NCBI GenBank assembly: GCA_022836615.1
Contig: MU405278.1
Location: 68,492 to 132,491 of the forward strand
From: Annulohypoxylon bovei var. microspora
Lineage: Eukaryota > Ascomycota > Sordariomycetes > Xylariales > Hypoxylaceae
DNA length: 64,000 nucleotides
Direction of reading: 5' to 3'
Shown here: piece after piece, positions 45,179 through 56,805 of the stretch
Numbering within the stretch: the stretch's first letter is position 1
How the letters are laid out: each line of letters begins with the position of its first letter
Position numbers and translations under genes: made by a program
The notes under the pieces: generated by a model
What the model saw: the letters and a program-made list of their open reading frames with translations, nothing else
Told to the model about the DNA's origin: nothing
The model's database searches: none

Positions 45179-46391
45179 CTATGTGCCAGTCGCTTCGCGG
45201 TAGAAAGTCAGACTTCTGTTCGCACCAGCCGTGCAGAACATTTCGTTGCGTCCTGTCTTGGGCAACCACTTGACGGCCCAGAGCGCCTTATCCGTCTCGC
45301 TGTGTGTCGCTACACAGATACCTCTGTCAATAGACCACACCTTCAATTTGCCGTCGAAGGCACCGCTAAGTAAGTATTCGCCCGTATCATTCCAGTCGAT
45401 AGAAGTGATCCACGCCGTATGGCCAGTTAGATTACCGACATGTTCACCATGCTTGGTGTCGTAAATCGCAATGACACCTGCATCACCGGCAGCAGCTAGA
45501 CGTGTACCGGCTGGTGAGAAGGCCACTGTTCGAATTGGCTTGACAAGTCCTGAATCTCGATTAGCTCTTTAGAACAAGGATGCAGATGTATGCCCATCTC
45601 GAGATAACGACTTACCGGGAAGTGAGTATTGCAGTCGGCCTGTGTCATTGTTGTAGACATAGACGGCACCATTTTGATGGCCACTCGCCGTGTACTTGCC
45701 ATCGCGGCTGAGATCTACGCAAAGACCGAAGGAACCAGAACCGGCATTGCCCGTTTCGTACTCTCGTATTCTTTCTGACCTATCTCCTAAGAGATCCCAT
45801 ACATTGACTCGACCATCGTAGGTAGTAGAAGCCAGGTATTGACCGTTTTCACTAAGCGCGACAGCCCACACCTCACCAACGCCCTTATTTGCACCTTTAG
45901 CAGGATCTAGTTCCCCATATGGTTGCCACTCGCTACCTGACTCTGCAAGTGACCATATCTTTACTTCGCCGCCAAATCCAGCCGAAGCTGCGACCTTTCC
46001 ATCGTGTGAGGCAGCGATGTGGTGGCAGCCGAGCTTGTGTGCGCCTGTGAGAGATTGCCCAAGAGAGATATTGGGTTGCGAGGTGGCGTGTATATGGATT
46101 GTCGAAGAGCCGCTAGCAGATAGAAGTGCTGTAGGTGTGGCCGCAAGGGAAAATATGTCGGTTATGTGTGCTAGTAGGCATTAGCATTATGTATTATGTA
46201 TTATGTATTATGAAAGTATGAGCTCGGAGCTTCGAATCGCGAGACGAAAGTTAGTCAAGACTGAATGAAAGGTAATGCTCACCATTGTCGACGGTATGTG
46301 TCGTAAGATATTGCTTCGACTAGAGGAACATGTTGCATCAGTAGAGCATACTTTTAATATAGGGCATCGGAATTGATATCTCACGTACCAT
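45179..46391 (-). CDS. SKI8: WD40 protein Ski8/Rec14
   Basis: Four coding exons (46389-46391, 46283-46319, 45616-46170, 45179-45549) join in phase to 321 residues. The first coding exon is only the ATG, followed at once by donor GTACGT. The second reads SKQYLTTHTVDN, the conserved N-terminus of fungal Ski8. The body has WD repeats such as AHITDIFSLAATPTALLSAS, GGEVKIWSL, GVGEVWAVALSENG, YDGRVNVWDL, HTAWITSIDWNDTGEYLLSG and DGKLKVWSI, ending FYREATGT. The protein is a beta-propeller subunit of the cytosolic Ski complex, which feeds RNA to the exosome for 3'-5' decay. In fungi it also acts with Spo11/Rec12 in meiotic double-strand break formation. Confidence 0.93.
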
Positions 46392-46970
46392 TGTTGCTAT
46401 AGAGCCATATATATGGATTTCCTCGAAGCTGTTGTATAGAAAAGGTAGTGGGGTTGATGATGATCTTGGAAGTTAGAAATATTGACTGTACCTGAGCTGA
46501 GCTATGGTGGGGTTAAAATGTCAAACAGAAAACTGGAGACTTGGGGTGAGACTTCCATATCGCATCTAGAATATTACATCACATAATATTTCTTTCCGCA
46601 TTCCTGCCTTATTATATCGATTGAAACTTAGAGGAATAAAAATTCCGTCATATTCATTCTACGAAGAAATTCCTAGGTAGAGTATATGATAACTCGATCC
46701 CCGGAATTGCTATAAGTAAAGGAAACGTCCAAGAGCGCCTTTTACATATCGAGCGCACACGCATCGAACCCGCGTGAAATAATCTCGAGGAGAAAGGCAT
46801 GTGGCTTTCATTGTACATGTATTTTACAGTCAATATCTACTGTAGATACCCCTTACTCCTATACCGCAACGCCGGTAGTATGCACAAATACCACTTTGCT
46901 TCATGTTTGATTCGTATAACTGACTGTGACTATATATCTTCTCACGGTCTCTAAGGTGTAAATCCATATA
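46392..46970. other. Intergenic region between SKI8 and bL32m genes
   Basis: About 580 AT-rich bases. It should contain the SKI8 promoter and 5' leader and the 3' end of the bL32m gene. No gene was seen. Confidence 0.3.
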
Positions 46971-47445
46971 TTATTTTGTCTTTGCCTTGAAGTCACTTTC
47001 AAGCGTACCTCCAAGATCTAGACGTATATCAGTTAGCATTTCACCAATAGACCAAGGAAAAGAATAACTTACGAGCCAGGCAACTGGGACATAGTGTGTG
47101 CATCTTTTTTACCTTCCCACAAGCCGGACACCTATTAAGTGATGTAACGTCCTTCAATGCCTTGCCTGCCATCTGCCTATGTCTCTTCTTCATATGTGAC
47201 GTCTTGCTCTTGGGCACTGCTCGGAGTATCCCTTCCCATATATCACCTAGTAGCTCAGGTATTCTCGAGATGGCAGCGGGGATGGCGATGGCGAGCTCAG
47301 GTAGCAAAGGAGGTAATCGCGACTGTTGCGATTGTTGTGTGTAAAGGACTGTCGATCGGAAAGATGAGTTGAAGCTTGCTGAGGCTAATCTCGGAAATAG
47401 GGAAGAGAAAACTGAGGCCATTCGCAGTTGCTGTATAGCGGCCAT
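46971..47445 (-). CDS. MRPL32: Mitochondrial large-subunit ribosomal protein bL32m
   Basis: Two exons (47073-47445, 46971-47017) join in phase to 139 residues. The intron has GTAAGT and TCTAG ends. The N-terminal 80 residues form a long basic, hydroxylated leader (MAAIQQLRMASVFSSLFPRL), fitting a mitochondrial targeting sequence. The mature part starts near PKSKTSHMKKRHRQMAGKAL, the classic bL32 start, and continues with a zinc ribbon CPACGKVKKMHTLCPSC. The last exon adds LGGTLESDFKAKTK. In yeast, processing of this protein by the m-AAA protease controls mitoribosome assembly. Length and structure are normal. Confidence 0.93.
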
Positions 47446-48136
47446 GGTTGACGGGTTGGACAGGCGAATTACCCGTTGTTATTAGAGATTAGGTGATCTA
47501 GTTCGTTGTGTCGATAGAGGGTCTATGTTTGACTATATTTATCAGGATGATGGTCGTGTGTAATCGGTATTATTGTTGTTCGCGATCATGAATAGGTCGT
47601 GAATAGTTACGTTGTCGATTGAGAGAATACCTAGAGAGCTTATCGTCTAAAAAGTTTCTAGTGCGGAAATTGATTTGATTGGTCAACAGCTTCCAGCTTT
47701 GCTAATCTTAGGTGGCCATCTGCCCATCAGCCGGCACCAAAGCACGTACGACTCTAAGACCCCAGCTAAGATCCACTACCTAGGAAGGCACGGACTCTAT
47801 TTGACCTATCATAACCTGCCAACCTCTCTTTCCCCTTTCTTCTGGTGCCCAGCCTAATCTGCACCTTCTTCAAGGGAATTATTGTTTGGCAGGAAATCGC
47901 AGGGAGCAATCAAGAGAGGATCCCATCCCCTACACGTCGAAAAAATTCCCCATCGACACGAACCTTCAACTTTCTTTTCTTCATCATCATCAACTTCAAA
48001 CTCTGTCTCGCATCAGAGCTCACCAAGTCTTACTCCGATATTCGTTCGTTCTTCCAATTGCCAAAGTAGGCTATTTCTTGGAATAGGAGTAGACATTTTA
48101 ATCCATTCATTCATTTGATCGGATAAATCAGTAGCA
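47446..48136. promoter_or_regulatory. Divergent intergenic region between bL32m and CDC10
   Basis: About 690 bases between divergent starts. The half next to CDC10 is C/T-rich (TCTCTTTCCCCTTTCTTC, TTTCTTTTCTTCATC), typical of a fungal 5' leader, and may contain a leader intron that I cannot define. Confidence 0.35.
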
Positions 48137-49314
48137 ATGGCGACGCAAACCATCTACCCTAACGGCCACGTCGGTTTCGACAGCATCACCTCTCAGATCG
48201 AGCGCAAGCTCTTGAAGAGAGGTTTCCAATTCAATGTCATCTGCGTTGGTAAGCTATCTTCCCTCTATCCGTCGGCCGTATTCTAGCTAGCCGATGACCG
48301 CCATTTCGATATTGCGATATGCATGTTCGTATAGCTGACGTGTCTCGTGTCGTACTATAGGCCAAACCGGTTTAGGAAAATCGACCCTGATCAACACCAT
48401 CTTCGCATCTCACCTTATCGACTCGAAAGGTCGATTGGTTCCCGATGAGCAGATTCGATCTACCACCGAGATTCACCCCGTGTCGCACGTTATCGAGGAG
48501 AATGGCGTCCGCCTAAAGCTAAACATCGTCGATACCCCGGGCTACGGCGACTTGGTCAACAACGACCGCTGCTGGGACCCCATCGTCAAGTACATCAAGG
48601 ATCAGCACTCCGCGTACCTACGAAAGGAGCTCACAGCACAGCGAGAACGTTACATCCCCGACACCCGTATCCACTGCTGCTTGTTCTTCATCCAGCCCTC
48701 TGGACACTCCCTAAAGCCTATCGACATTGTCGTGTTGAAGAAGCTTTCCGATGTTGTCAACGTCGTGCCGGTTATTGCCAAGGCCGACACCCTGACCCTA
48801 GAAGAGAGACTAGCCTTCAAGGAGCGCATCAAGGAGGAGTTCGCTTTCCACAACCTCAAGATGTACCCTTACGACAACGATGAGCTTGACGAGGAAGAGA
48901 AGTCTATTAACACTCAGATCAAGGTAATTCATATTCCATGTTTATCTACGCATCCTATCAAATGTTTACTAACAGTTTATACAGAGCCTTGTCCCTTTCG
49001 CCGTTGTCGGTTCCGAGAAGTCGATCATCGTCAACGGCAAGCAAGTCCGTGGGCGTCAAAACCGATGGGGCGTGATCAACGTTGAGGATGAGAACCACTG
49101 CGAATTCGTCTACCTGAGGAACTTCTTGCTCCGAACGCACCTGCAGGATCTCATCGAGACCACTTCACAGATCCACTACGAGACGTTCCGTGCCAAGCAA
49201 TTGTTGGCGCTCAAGGAGAGCAGCGCACAAGGCCACGGAAGCCGTCCTATCAGCCCCGCCGCGGATCGCGAGATCAGCAGGAGCTCTCAACGAATGACCA
49301 TGAACGGTTACTAA
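48137..49314 (+). CDS. CDC10: Septin Cdc10/AspD
   Basis: Three exons (48137-48248, 48361-48923, 48985-49314) join in phase to 334 residues. The sequence HVGFDSITSQIERKLLKRGF with its short N-terminus is diagnostic of the Cdc10 class. The GTPase core has P-loop GQTGLGKST (split by intron 1), switch G3 DTPGYGD and the G4 motif AKAD. The septin-unique element includes GRQNRWGVINVEDENHCEF. As in Cdc10 of yeast there is no long C-terminal coiled coil. The protein forms hetero-oligomeric filaments at septa, branch sites and hyphal tips. Introns use GTAAGC..TATAG and GTAATT..TACAG with a TTACTAAC branch site. Confidence 0.95.
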
Positions 49315-49963
49315 TTCTTCGTCCCTTTTTGTGTCTGCTTTCTACGAGGCGTTCCTCGGTTTCAGAGGCTTTCCCATCCTTGCGAGAGGTCCCTAATTAC
49401 CCCTTTACGACTATTACAATGAACTACTCTCCGATGGCTATGGCGTGACATTGGGAGGGCAGCTCGTTTCAAGAATGGCCATGAGAATCCCAAAAGTTAA
49501 TTTGGGATGGGATACCAAAAATTTTCTGTCTGCGTGGAAGACGAGTGTGCGTGCGGAGGCGTATTCTAAACGAAGGCCTACATGACTGACCCGTTTTGGG
49601 TTGTTCAAGCCTTGTTATGTGTGTTTTGGCCGAGCATGCAGTTATTCCATCTACACAGTCTGGCGACTCAACGTTCTTATTATTTCCTTTTTTTAGTATT
49701 CCCCCGAAAGCTCTATTCATCTTCTCTAAAGCTGCTAAGATTAATCCGTGGTCAAGCCTCTTACTGTACTCTAATAGAGTTCGCTCCGATACCTGATGGA
49801 ATAAATACGAGACTTATGCCCAACACCCCTTTTTGGAATTTGTGACCTCTAGATCGTTTTTTGCTCTTTGAGTATATATAACTCCTAACTACTATAGGTA
49901 GGAAGTATTGTCTATCATCTAACTCTAGATGGGCTCCGATCGAAATGTATGGATTTTCCAAGT
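49315..49963. other. Convergent intergenic region between CDC10 and GUK1
   Basis: About 650 bases of 3' flank from both sides. No gene was seen. Confidence 0.3.
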
Positions 49964-50714
49964 CTATGCTAGTGGTTTATAAACAAAATCTTCTAATTCC
50001 TTGTAGGCTCTGTCAAGGCTGTCGTTGACGATGATTATGTCGTGCACACCCGGCGTATTCGCGTATTCGAGCTCGATCTTGGCTTGCTCTAACCTTTTGA
50101 CGATAGACTCTTCCGCCTCGGTGCCTCGGCCGCGCAGACGCTTTTCGAGCTCCTCGAAGCTAGGGGGTTTAACGAAAACGTAGCGCGCTTCTATGCCGCT
50201 CTTTTGGATTTGTTTGACTCCCTAATTGTTGCGTAGTACCGTTTAGCAAGTTTAACCCATTGCGGCATGGGTCCTATTAATTCGCCGCTACATCTCTCCC
50301 TATTTCGACTGAGAATTATTAAAAAAAAAAAATCGAAACTCACCTCCATCTCGATATCCAAGACGACGACGCGGCCCTTGGCGGTCTGGTCGGCGATGGT
50401 CTGCTTGGAGGTGCCGTAGCGGTTGGACCCGAACTTGGCATGCTCGACGAAGCCGTCGGCCTTCACCAAAGCCTCGAACTCGTCGGGCGAGACATAGAAG
50501 TAGTCGACGCCGTGGGCCTCGCCGTCGCGCGGCTTGCGCGTCGTGTGCGAGACCGACAGCGCGAAACACTCCGGGTGCGTGTCGAACAGCCGCTTGAACA
50601 GCGTGCCCTTGCCCACGCCCGAGGGGCCGGATATCACGACGGGGCGGTGGTTTTGCGGGAGGGTTGTTGCTGCTGCGGGTGGGTGGTGTTAGCGGGGTGG
50701 TCTGACTGGCACTG

Positions 50715-50756
<42 letters not shown>

Positions 50757-50840
50757 ACGCGCATAATTCGAATTTGAATTCGAGTTTCGCAAATTTGGTG
50801 GCTAGAGGGTGGAAGGCAGGAAGCACGTACTGGGAGCCAT
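49964..50840 (-). CDS. GUK1: Guanylate kinase
   Basis: Three exons (50831-50840, 50344-50672, 49964-50221) join in phase to 198 residues, normal for the family. The first coding exon is just ten bases (ATGGCTCCCA, donor GTACGT). Exon 2 begins ATTLPQNHRPVVISGPSGVG and carries the P-loop GPSGVGKGT. It also has the GMP-binding region SHTTRKPRDGE and GVDYFYVSPDEFE, then NRYGTSKQTI. The last exon holds GVKQIQKSGIEARYVFV and the lid region LEKRLRGRGTE, ending DFVYKPLA. The enzyme phosphorylates GMP to GDP with ATP in the cytosol and is essential. The first intron contains a long CT microsatellite. Confidence 0.95.
50718..50752. repeat. CT dinucleotide microsatellite in the first GUK1 intron
   Basis: Seventeen to eighteen uninterrupted CT units. 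On the GUK1 strand it reads GA repeats inside intron 1. Confidence 0.95.
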
Positions 50841-53066
50841 GATGGTTGCGCTTCTTGGGGCGGGGACGTAGACGTGAGCCGCCGACGATGCGCAAGAACG
50901 GAGGAGGCGGGGAGAGAGCACGGGTTTAAGAGTATAGAGCCTGCGAAAGGATAATGCCGTCGAATTCAGCATATGATGACACTTCCGGCCGATCTTGTAC
51001 CGCCACTTTTTTTCTTTTTTTTCTCCTTCGTGGTTGCACAACAGAATGACTGCAGTTGATTCACACGGGTACAGCGCGGAGGTAGTGGGCCCTCAGAATT
51101 TGGCTGTCCTAGCATAAACCCCGCCGATTTGTGGTGAGGCTGGTGCATACAATATTGGAGGTGCATGTGGTGGCTAGTGCATATGCGCACCGATGCATGA
51201 TAGTGGCTGGTGCATCTGGTGGCGTCCATGATCTGTGGAGGTTTTGTCGCTTGCCGCTGTTCTGCATTAGACCATTTCCACTCAATCTTGTCACTTGGCG
51301 CCGTCTCGAAGCTAGACCCATTTTTGTTTGAAGAGTGCTCCCTAAGACAGGGGTTTGTCTAACACAACTCAAGGGCACCCCGGAATTTTTCCCTCTTTTT
51401 TTTGTTAGCAAATTTTAATGGATCAGATGGATCAGATGGATCTTCAGGGGAAATAATCCCAATGGCCAAATGACACCGAAGAGAACCTCGAGGGCGAATT
51501 GCGATTGTCGCCGGTACCCACGCGCACAGAAGACGGACCATGTTTCACCAGTCCTACAAACCTGCGCCCATTTCTGCATAGTAGAACGGCTGTGACGTCG
51601 TTGTAGAACGCTTCGAAACCGAGACATCGAGGAACGAAGTGGAGGATAGTAAAGAAAACTAGGAATACCTAGGTAGTAGTAGCCTATCCCTTTTTGCCAA
51701 GATTAAAGTGATAATTGTTAGTAGGGTACATCGCACATTGTGGCGCTCGTCGTGCTCGAGGAATACTACCACTAATACCACCAACACCACCAATACCACA
51801 ATAGAAGCTGACTCTCGTATACCCGATGGATTTGACGGTACTATTCCATACTACGTAGTAGGCAGGTAACAGACGCCTTACCCGGACCGTCCAATAGGCT
51901 ACAAAACTATCGTTGGTCTCGTATTGAAGTCTTAAAGAAAAGGCTAGACAGCCAGCCAGCCAGTTAGTCACATAGAAACGGACAAATGGATAATAGATTT
52001 TGTCTTCTTTCTAGAAAATGACCAGCTCCCGACCTATCCAGTTGCATCCCATACTCTTGATTGGGTCGGGTTCGAAGAGGCAGTTGTAAGTAAACATAAA
52101 ACAGAAACAGCACAGCCACCAACAAGCAGTATAACAGATACAACAAAAAGAAGTAGATCGTTTGATCCATCAGGAGTATGAGGTAGGTATGTCGGTGAAA
52201 CTATGAGATTAGTAGGGATCGATCGTGAACTTTCATGGATTTTGCATAATTCAAGACAGTGTGGCTTGATGGTGTCATCTTATGGAATACGGTGGATTTA
52301 GTGTTCTGACCAGCCTGACATGTGGTAAAATAGCAGCAAATAGCAACAAATAACAAGAAAATACAGTAAATACAGTGTGAACGGGTAGAGCCTAATTAGG
52401 TCTAATTAGGTCGGATTATTTCATTAGTGCTAGTGTCAGTGTCAGTAAGGACGGGCCAATTCCAGTCGAGTTACCGCTAACTTCGTATTTATGGGGCTTT
52501 CCTACTTGGGATAGATCTTTACCCAGTTGGCCAATCAAAATCCCCACCGCGGTTGATTACTGCAACAAAGACGCCCTTGTCAGGTAACTGAAAACCCCTC
52601 GTAAGGTGCAGGTGCAGACGAGACCGAAGACAGTGATTGGCATCGTGTCAAATGTACCCAGGTAACATTCGCTTGTGTTGTACCTGCACTCACTTTCCTT
52701 CCTAAGCTCCTACTCCAATCATTCAACTATAGGTATCTTACCTTTTCTCCCTCCTTCTTGTACCCAACCTCCGTCACTCCTTCCTAATCATCAATTTACC
52801 TTATTCTTAACTCACTTCTTTTTTTCGACATTCACTGTCAAGGATCCCTCTCTTAGTCCTTTTTAACAAACAATCGTTTCTTGGCCACCGGCCTATTCAC
52901 GTCGCTCTCTAAGATATCTATTTTTGACAAGGCTACTTTGTGTCGATCGCAGTAGTCTACAAAGGTGGAAAAATAAAAACGACCTTGGTAGACATTTATT
53001 AGGAAACATCGAGATCTACCATCAACACTAAAACAACTTCACAACTCGCCCTCGAATACGGAAAGC
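50841..53066. other. Divergent intergenic region between GUK1 and the GH72 gene (2.2 kb)
   Basis: No supported gene. Local repeats include GGATCAGATGGATCAGATGGATC at 51420-51442 and repeated TGGTGCAT words at 51140-51215. CAGCCAGCCAGCCAG lies near 51952-51964. From 52680 the sequence becomes C/T-rich (TTTCTCCCTCCTTCTTG), consistent with the long leader of the GH72 gene. Confidence 0.35.
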
Positions 53067-54571
53067 ATGTTAATGCAATCTGCGCTCGTCGCCTTGGGCG
53101 GCGCAACCCTAGCGGCTGCTGTCACATCTCTCGAGGTCCAAGGCAGTCAGTTCGTAAACTCGAAGACCGGCGATGCATTCCAGATTGTCGGTATGGCTTA
53201 TCAAATTGGTGGAAGTGCCGGTTATGACCCCAGCCACGGAAAGGATCCTCTATCTAACGGAGATATCTGCAAGCGTGATGCCGCGCTCATGCAGAATTTG
53301 GGAGTGAACACCATCCGAGTCTACAACCTAGACCCCAACTTAAACCACGACGAATGCGCTAGCGTGTTCAACTCTGTAAGTTCCGGTGCGTTGTCAAGTT
53401 GCGCTATCATAAAACTAACCATGATTTAAAGGCTGGCATGTACATGATCATCGATGTCAACTCGCCCCTCGCAGGCGAGTCTCTCAACAGTGGTGCGCCC
53501 TGGGAGTCGTACTACGCCGGTTACTTGAACCGAACCTTTGCTATCGTTGAGGCCTTCAAGTCTTACCCCAACACCCTCGGATTCTTCTCCGGTAACGAGG
53601 TCATCAATGATGTCAAGACCGGTTCTACTGTTCCCCCTTACGTTCGCGCCGTCACCCGTGACCTCAAGAACTACATCAAGAACCATGCCGATCGCGCCAT
53701 TCCGGTTGGATACTCCGCTGCCGATGTCCGTGACGTCCTCGAAGATACCTGGAACTACTTCCAGTGCGCCATCGATGGTGATGCCGATGACATGTCTCGT
53801 TCTGACATGTTCGCCTTGAACAGCTACTCGTGGTGCGGTGACAGCACCTTCCAAGAGTCCGGATACGACCAGCTGGTTGCTTTGTTCAAGTCAACTTCGG
53901 TCCCCGTCTTCTACTCCGAGTTTGGTTGCAACACCCCTTCTCCCCGTGTCTTCACTGAGATCGGCACCATCTACGGTGATCAGATGACCGGAGTCTTCTC
54001 GGGTGGTGTCGTCTACGAATACGCTCAGGAGAAGAACAACTACGGTCTTGCTACGTGCAACGATGATGGAACCGTCGAACTTCTAGCTGACTTTGCCACG
54101 CTCCAGAACCAGTACAAGAAGATTGACTTCAGCAAGGTTCAAAGTGTCAAGGCTGCCAGCTCTAAGGTTACCGCTCCTGAGTGCAAGGCCAGCTTGATCA
54201 AGGAGAAGGGATTCAGCAACAACTTCACCCTCCCTGCCGTCCCCCCTGGAGCTCAGACCATCATCGACAACGGTGTCTCGCCTAAGCCCAGCGGCAAGAT
54301 CATCTCCATCAGCGATTACTCCGTCTCGCAAGGAGTCAAGGATGCCAACGGCAAGGCTGTCTCGAACCTTGCTGTCAAGCCCCTGGCTGATGACGCCTCC
54401 AACACCCCTGGTAGCACCAGCGACAGCACTACTTCCTCCAGCTCGTCCGATTCTTCATCCTCCGGCAACGCCGCCTCCACGCTAGCACCCCAGGGCGCCG
54501 CCTCTGCCGCAGCGATGATTATCCCGGCGGTTGTCGCCTTGTGCTTCACCGCGGGCTTCACGCTGATCTAG
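53067..54571 (+). CDS. GPI-anchored beta-1,3-glucanosyltransferase, GH72 (Gel/Gas family)
   Basis: Two exons (53067-53375, 53432-54571) join in phase to 482 residues. A signal peptide (MLMQSALVALGGATLAAAV) precedes the GH72 barrel, with QIVGMAYQIGG near the start. The acid/base glutamate is in LGFFSGNEVIND and the nucleophile in PVFYSEFGCN. Conserved cysteines surround the active site (NSYSWCGDS). After about residue 330 comes a linker, then a Ser-rich segment and a hydrophobic C-terminus (AAMIIPAVVALCFTAGFTLI) of GPI-anchor type. There is no cysteine-rich X8/CBM43 box, so it belongs to the Gel1/Gas1-like group without that module. It elongates beta-1,3-glucan chains in the wall. A second in-frame ATG at 53073 is possible. 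Confidence 0.95.
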
Positions 54572-55565
54572 GCAATCGGTTGAATAGTCGTCTGAATAAT
54601 GAAGTTTTGCCTGTTTTCCACTAAGAATAGAAGTGGGTTATGACCGTGCTTTTTTGATGTGTTGCTTTATTCCCCCTCTTGTAATTGTTTTTCGGACGTA
54701 GGCACAGGGAGGTTGGGGCTTCTTTGTATCTTAGGTTACATGTGCGCTTTTGTGCAGTACATAAGAAGTCCAATTTTGGCATCTTTTTTTTTTACAACGC
54801 GCTCGTTCTTTGTACATATGCCGCAAGGTGATTCGAACGAGTGTGACAAATCTATAGAAAGAGGCCCCCGTACCTGAGTTGAAAATGGTGGATGTTTTCT
54901 ATTCTACGATAACTACAATAAAACTGAAAAGTTTGAAAATTAAGTCTTGATGATTATCTAAACCTTCCTGGCCTATTTAGGCGACCTTGGTTTGATAGAA
55001 CAGTAGATAGGCGCTTGACCGGTGACGCTGTACGATAGTGTTCAATGATAGGTTGCCTCGCTTATATATTACCCAATTCAGAGCCTCATGGTCGGGTTGA
55101 AAAACTCAACACCTTCATTTGTTAATTGACACGAGTACCAATTTACAATATAAACTTAAATGGTATTAAATATCATAAATATCAAAAGTTACCATGTCAT
55201 GGCAACTTAGAGTCTTTAGGAGAGTTGACCCAGTTTGTCATCGCAGTCTCATCGCAGCCTCTCACGTCAGCAACTATAACTAGGTAATCTTAATTAGTAG
55301 ATTCTTGATGAACTATATTTTTTATTCAAATATGGATTAAAATGATATATAAGTCCCATTTGAATCAGATCAACATCGGTGGGTGATGCGGAAGTGGGTA
55401 AGTGTCACAGCACCAATCCAGCTCTGCCACGACCTTAACTGGGCCTCGCTGGGTTTATGGCTCACAACCATTAGGTATAAAAGACATATATCCCAATGTT
55501 TAATTGTAGAAATTCTATATCTTAATCCTTGAGGAACAGAACAATATAAGCAACACTTATTCGCG
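54572..55565. other. AT-rich intergenic region downstream of the GH72 gene
   Basis: About 1 kb of AT-rich DNA with no gene. The part near 55480-55560 is the likely promoter of the small gene at 55566. Confidence 0.3.
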
Positions 55566-55976
55566 ATGGCGAGTATTCAAACAATGGTCAGCGAGGCGAG
55601 CGAAATCATCACAATGGAGACGGTGCATAATAGATATATGACAGAGTACATCTGGGTCATGAATACTCTATCTTACTGGCTTGGTCAGAGCTTAGCTGGA
55701 ACAAAGAACTATGAGACAAACAATCCGTAAGTATTATTTTCACCTGTTCTTATTGGCCAGGCCTAGTTCATAACCGTTGTGTCGGCTTGCTTGCTTAAGG
55801 TAATGTGTACTGAGTGACCGATTATCAGTGTCATTTGCTAATACGTGGATAGTGAAAGCGGTTATGGGTCTCGGATACAGAGTGACGGGTCACTTTTAAA
55901 GATGGCTCTCAGCAAGCGTTCCATCTATGTTGACTCACTATGGCAAGGCGAGCTTTGGTATAAGTATACGGGGTAA
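55566..55976 (+). CDS. Small orphan protein A (94 residues, two exons)
   Basis: Exons 55566-55726 and 55853-55976 join in phase (CC plus T gives Pro). The donor is GTAAGT, the branch TTGCTAAT and the acceptor GATAG. The product begins MASIQTMVSEASEIITMETV, has an aromatic stretch (YIWVMNTLSYWLG) and ends SLWQGELWYKYTG. No signal peptide or known domain is visible. The good splice signals and kept phase argue for a real gene, but without a homologue this stays tentative. Confidence 0.5.
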
Positions 55977-56217
55977 ACCATCATTGTTCCCCTAGCGACT
56001 ACAGACATATCCGGGGAAGGAGCCGGCTGGACAACGTGAAACAAAATGACAGGAGTCTTCAACATTGTTCAACGTTGTTCAGGACATGACCAAAGTTCGC
56101 GAGTCCATATCACAAGATGAATCACAGCACAACAGACTGTGCTGCCAACTCCGCCACCCATTTCAAAGAAGCACTCTAATAAGCAGACTCCTCGCCCTTG
56201 CGGCTCCCTCTAGCACA

Positions 56218-56805
56218 ATGTCGACAAGACGCCGCGTTCGAGACATCATAGATGCCACCAGAGACCACCTCTCCACCATGTCGGGCAGATACCGCATCTC
56301 GCCCATTGACTTCGACCAGCTCTATGAACTCTACCAAGAAGACACTTCTGCCAAGGGACTCTATGAATTCATTGTGGATCGTACGTATCACCCAAGCAGT
56401 ATGGCACCTTCATACATTCCATGGTTGCTAAAATGACCTTTCTAGACCATGTTACGCATAGCATAGCTGGCAGGCTCAACGTCCGACCAATCGACGTTCT
56501 CGCAACTATGATTAGCAAAACAGCGGATACCTGCCAGCAGGAGCTCGAGGCGGGTAAGTACTCCTACATGATTTATCAATGTCTATTATCTACCTAGGTT
56601 GTTGGAAATTGTGTAACGTGTGTAACTAACCAAACATCATCACGCAGAGAAGAAACTGTACCAGGCTGCCGAGGAGAGAGCTGCTGAAAGGCGAGAGAGG
56701 GCTAAGGTCAAAGCGGCAAAGGCTCAAAAAGGCGAGGGCCTGAGGATCGTAAGGGAGGAAGGCGAGGTCCCACAAGGTGGTATCTTCTGTGAGGATAAGA
56801 AGTAA
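56218..56805 (+). CDS. Small orphan protein B (142 residues, three exons)
   Basis: Exons 56218-56380, 56446-56553 and 56648-56805 join in phase with donors GTACGT and GTAAGT and acceptors TCTAG and CGCAG. The start in CACAATG gives MSTRRRVRDIIDATRDHLST. An upstream in-frame ATG at 56086 would add 44 residues but has poorer context. The C-terminal third is a charged, probably coiled helix (EERAAERRERAKVKAAKAQK). The N-terminal part has DFDQLYELYQED and RPIDVLATMISKT. The family is not recognised. Confidence 0.55.
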
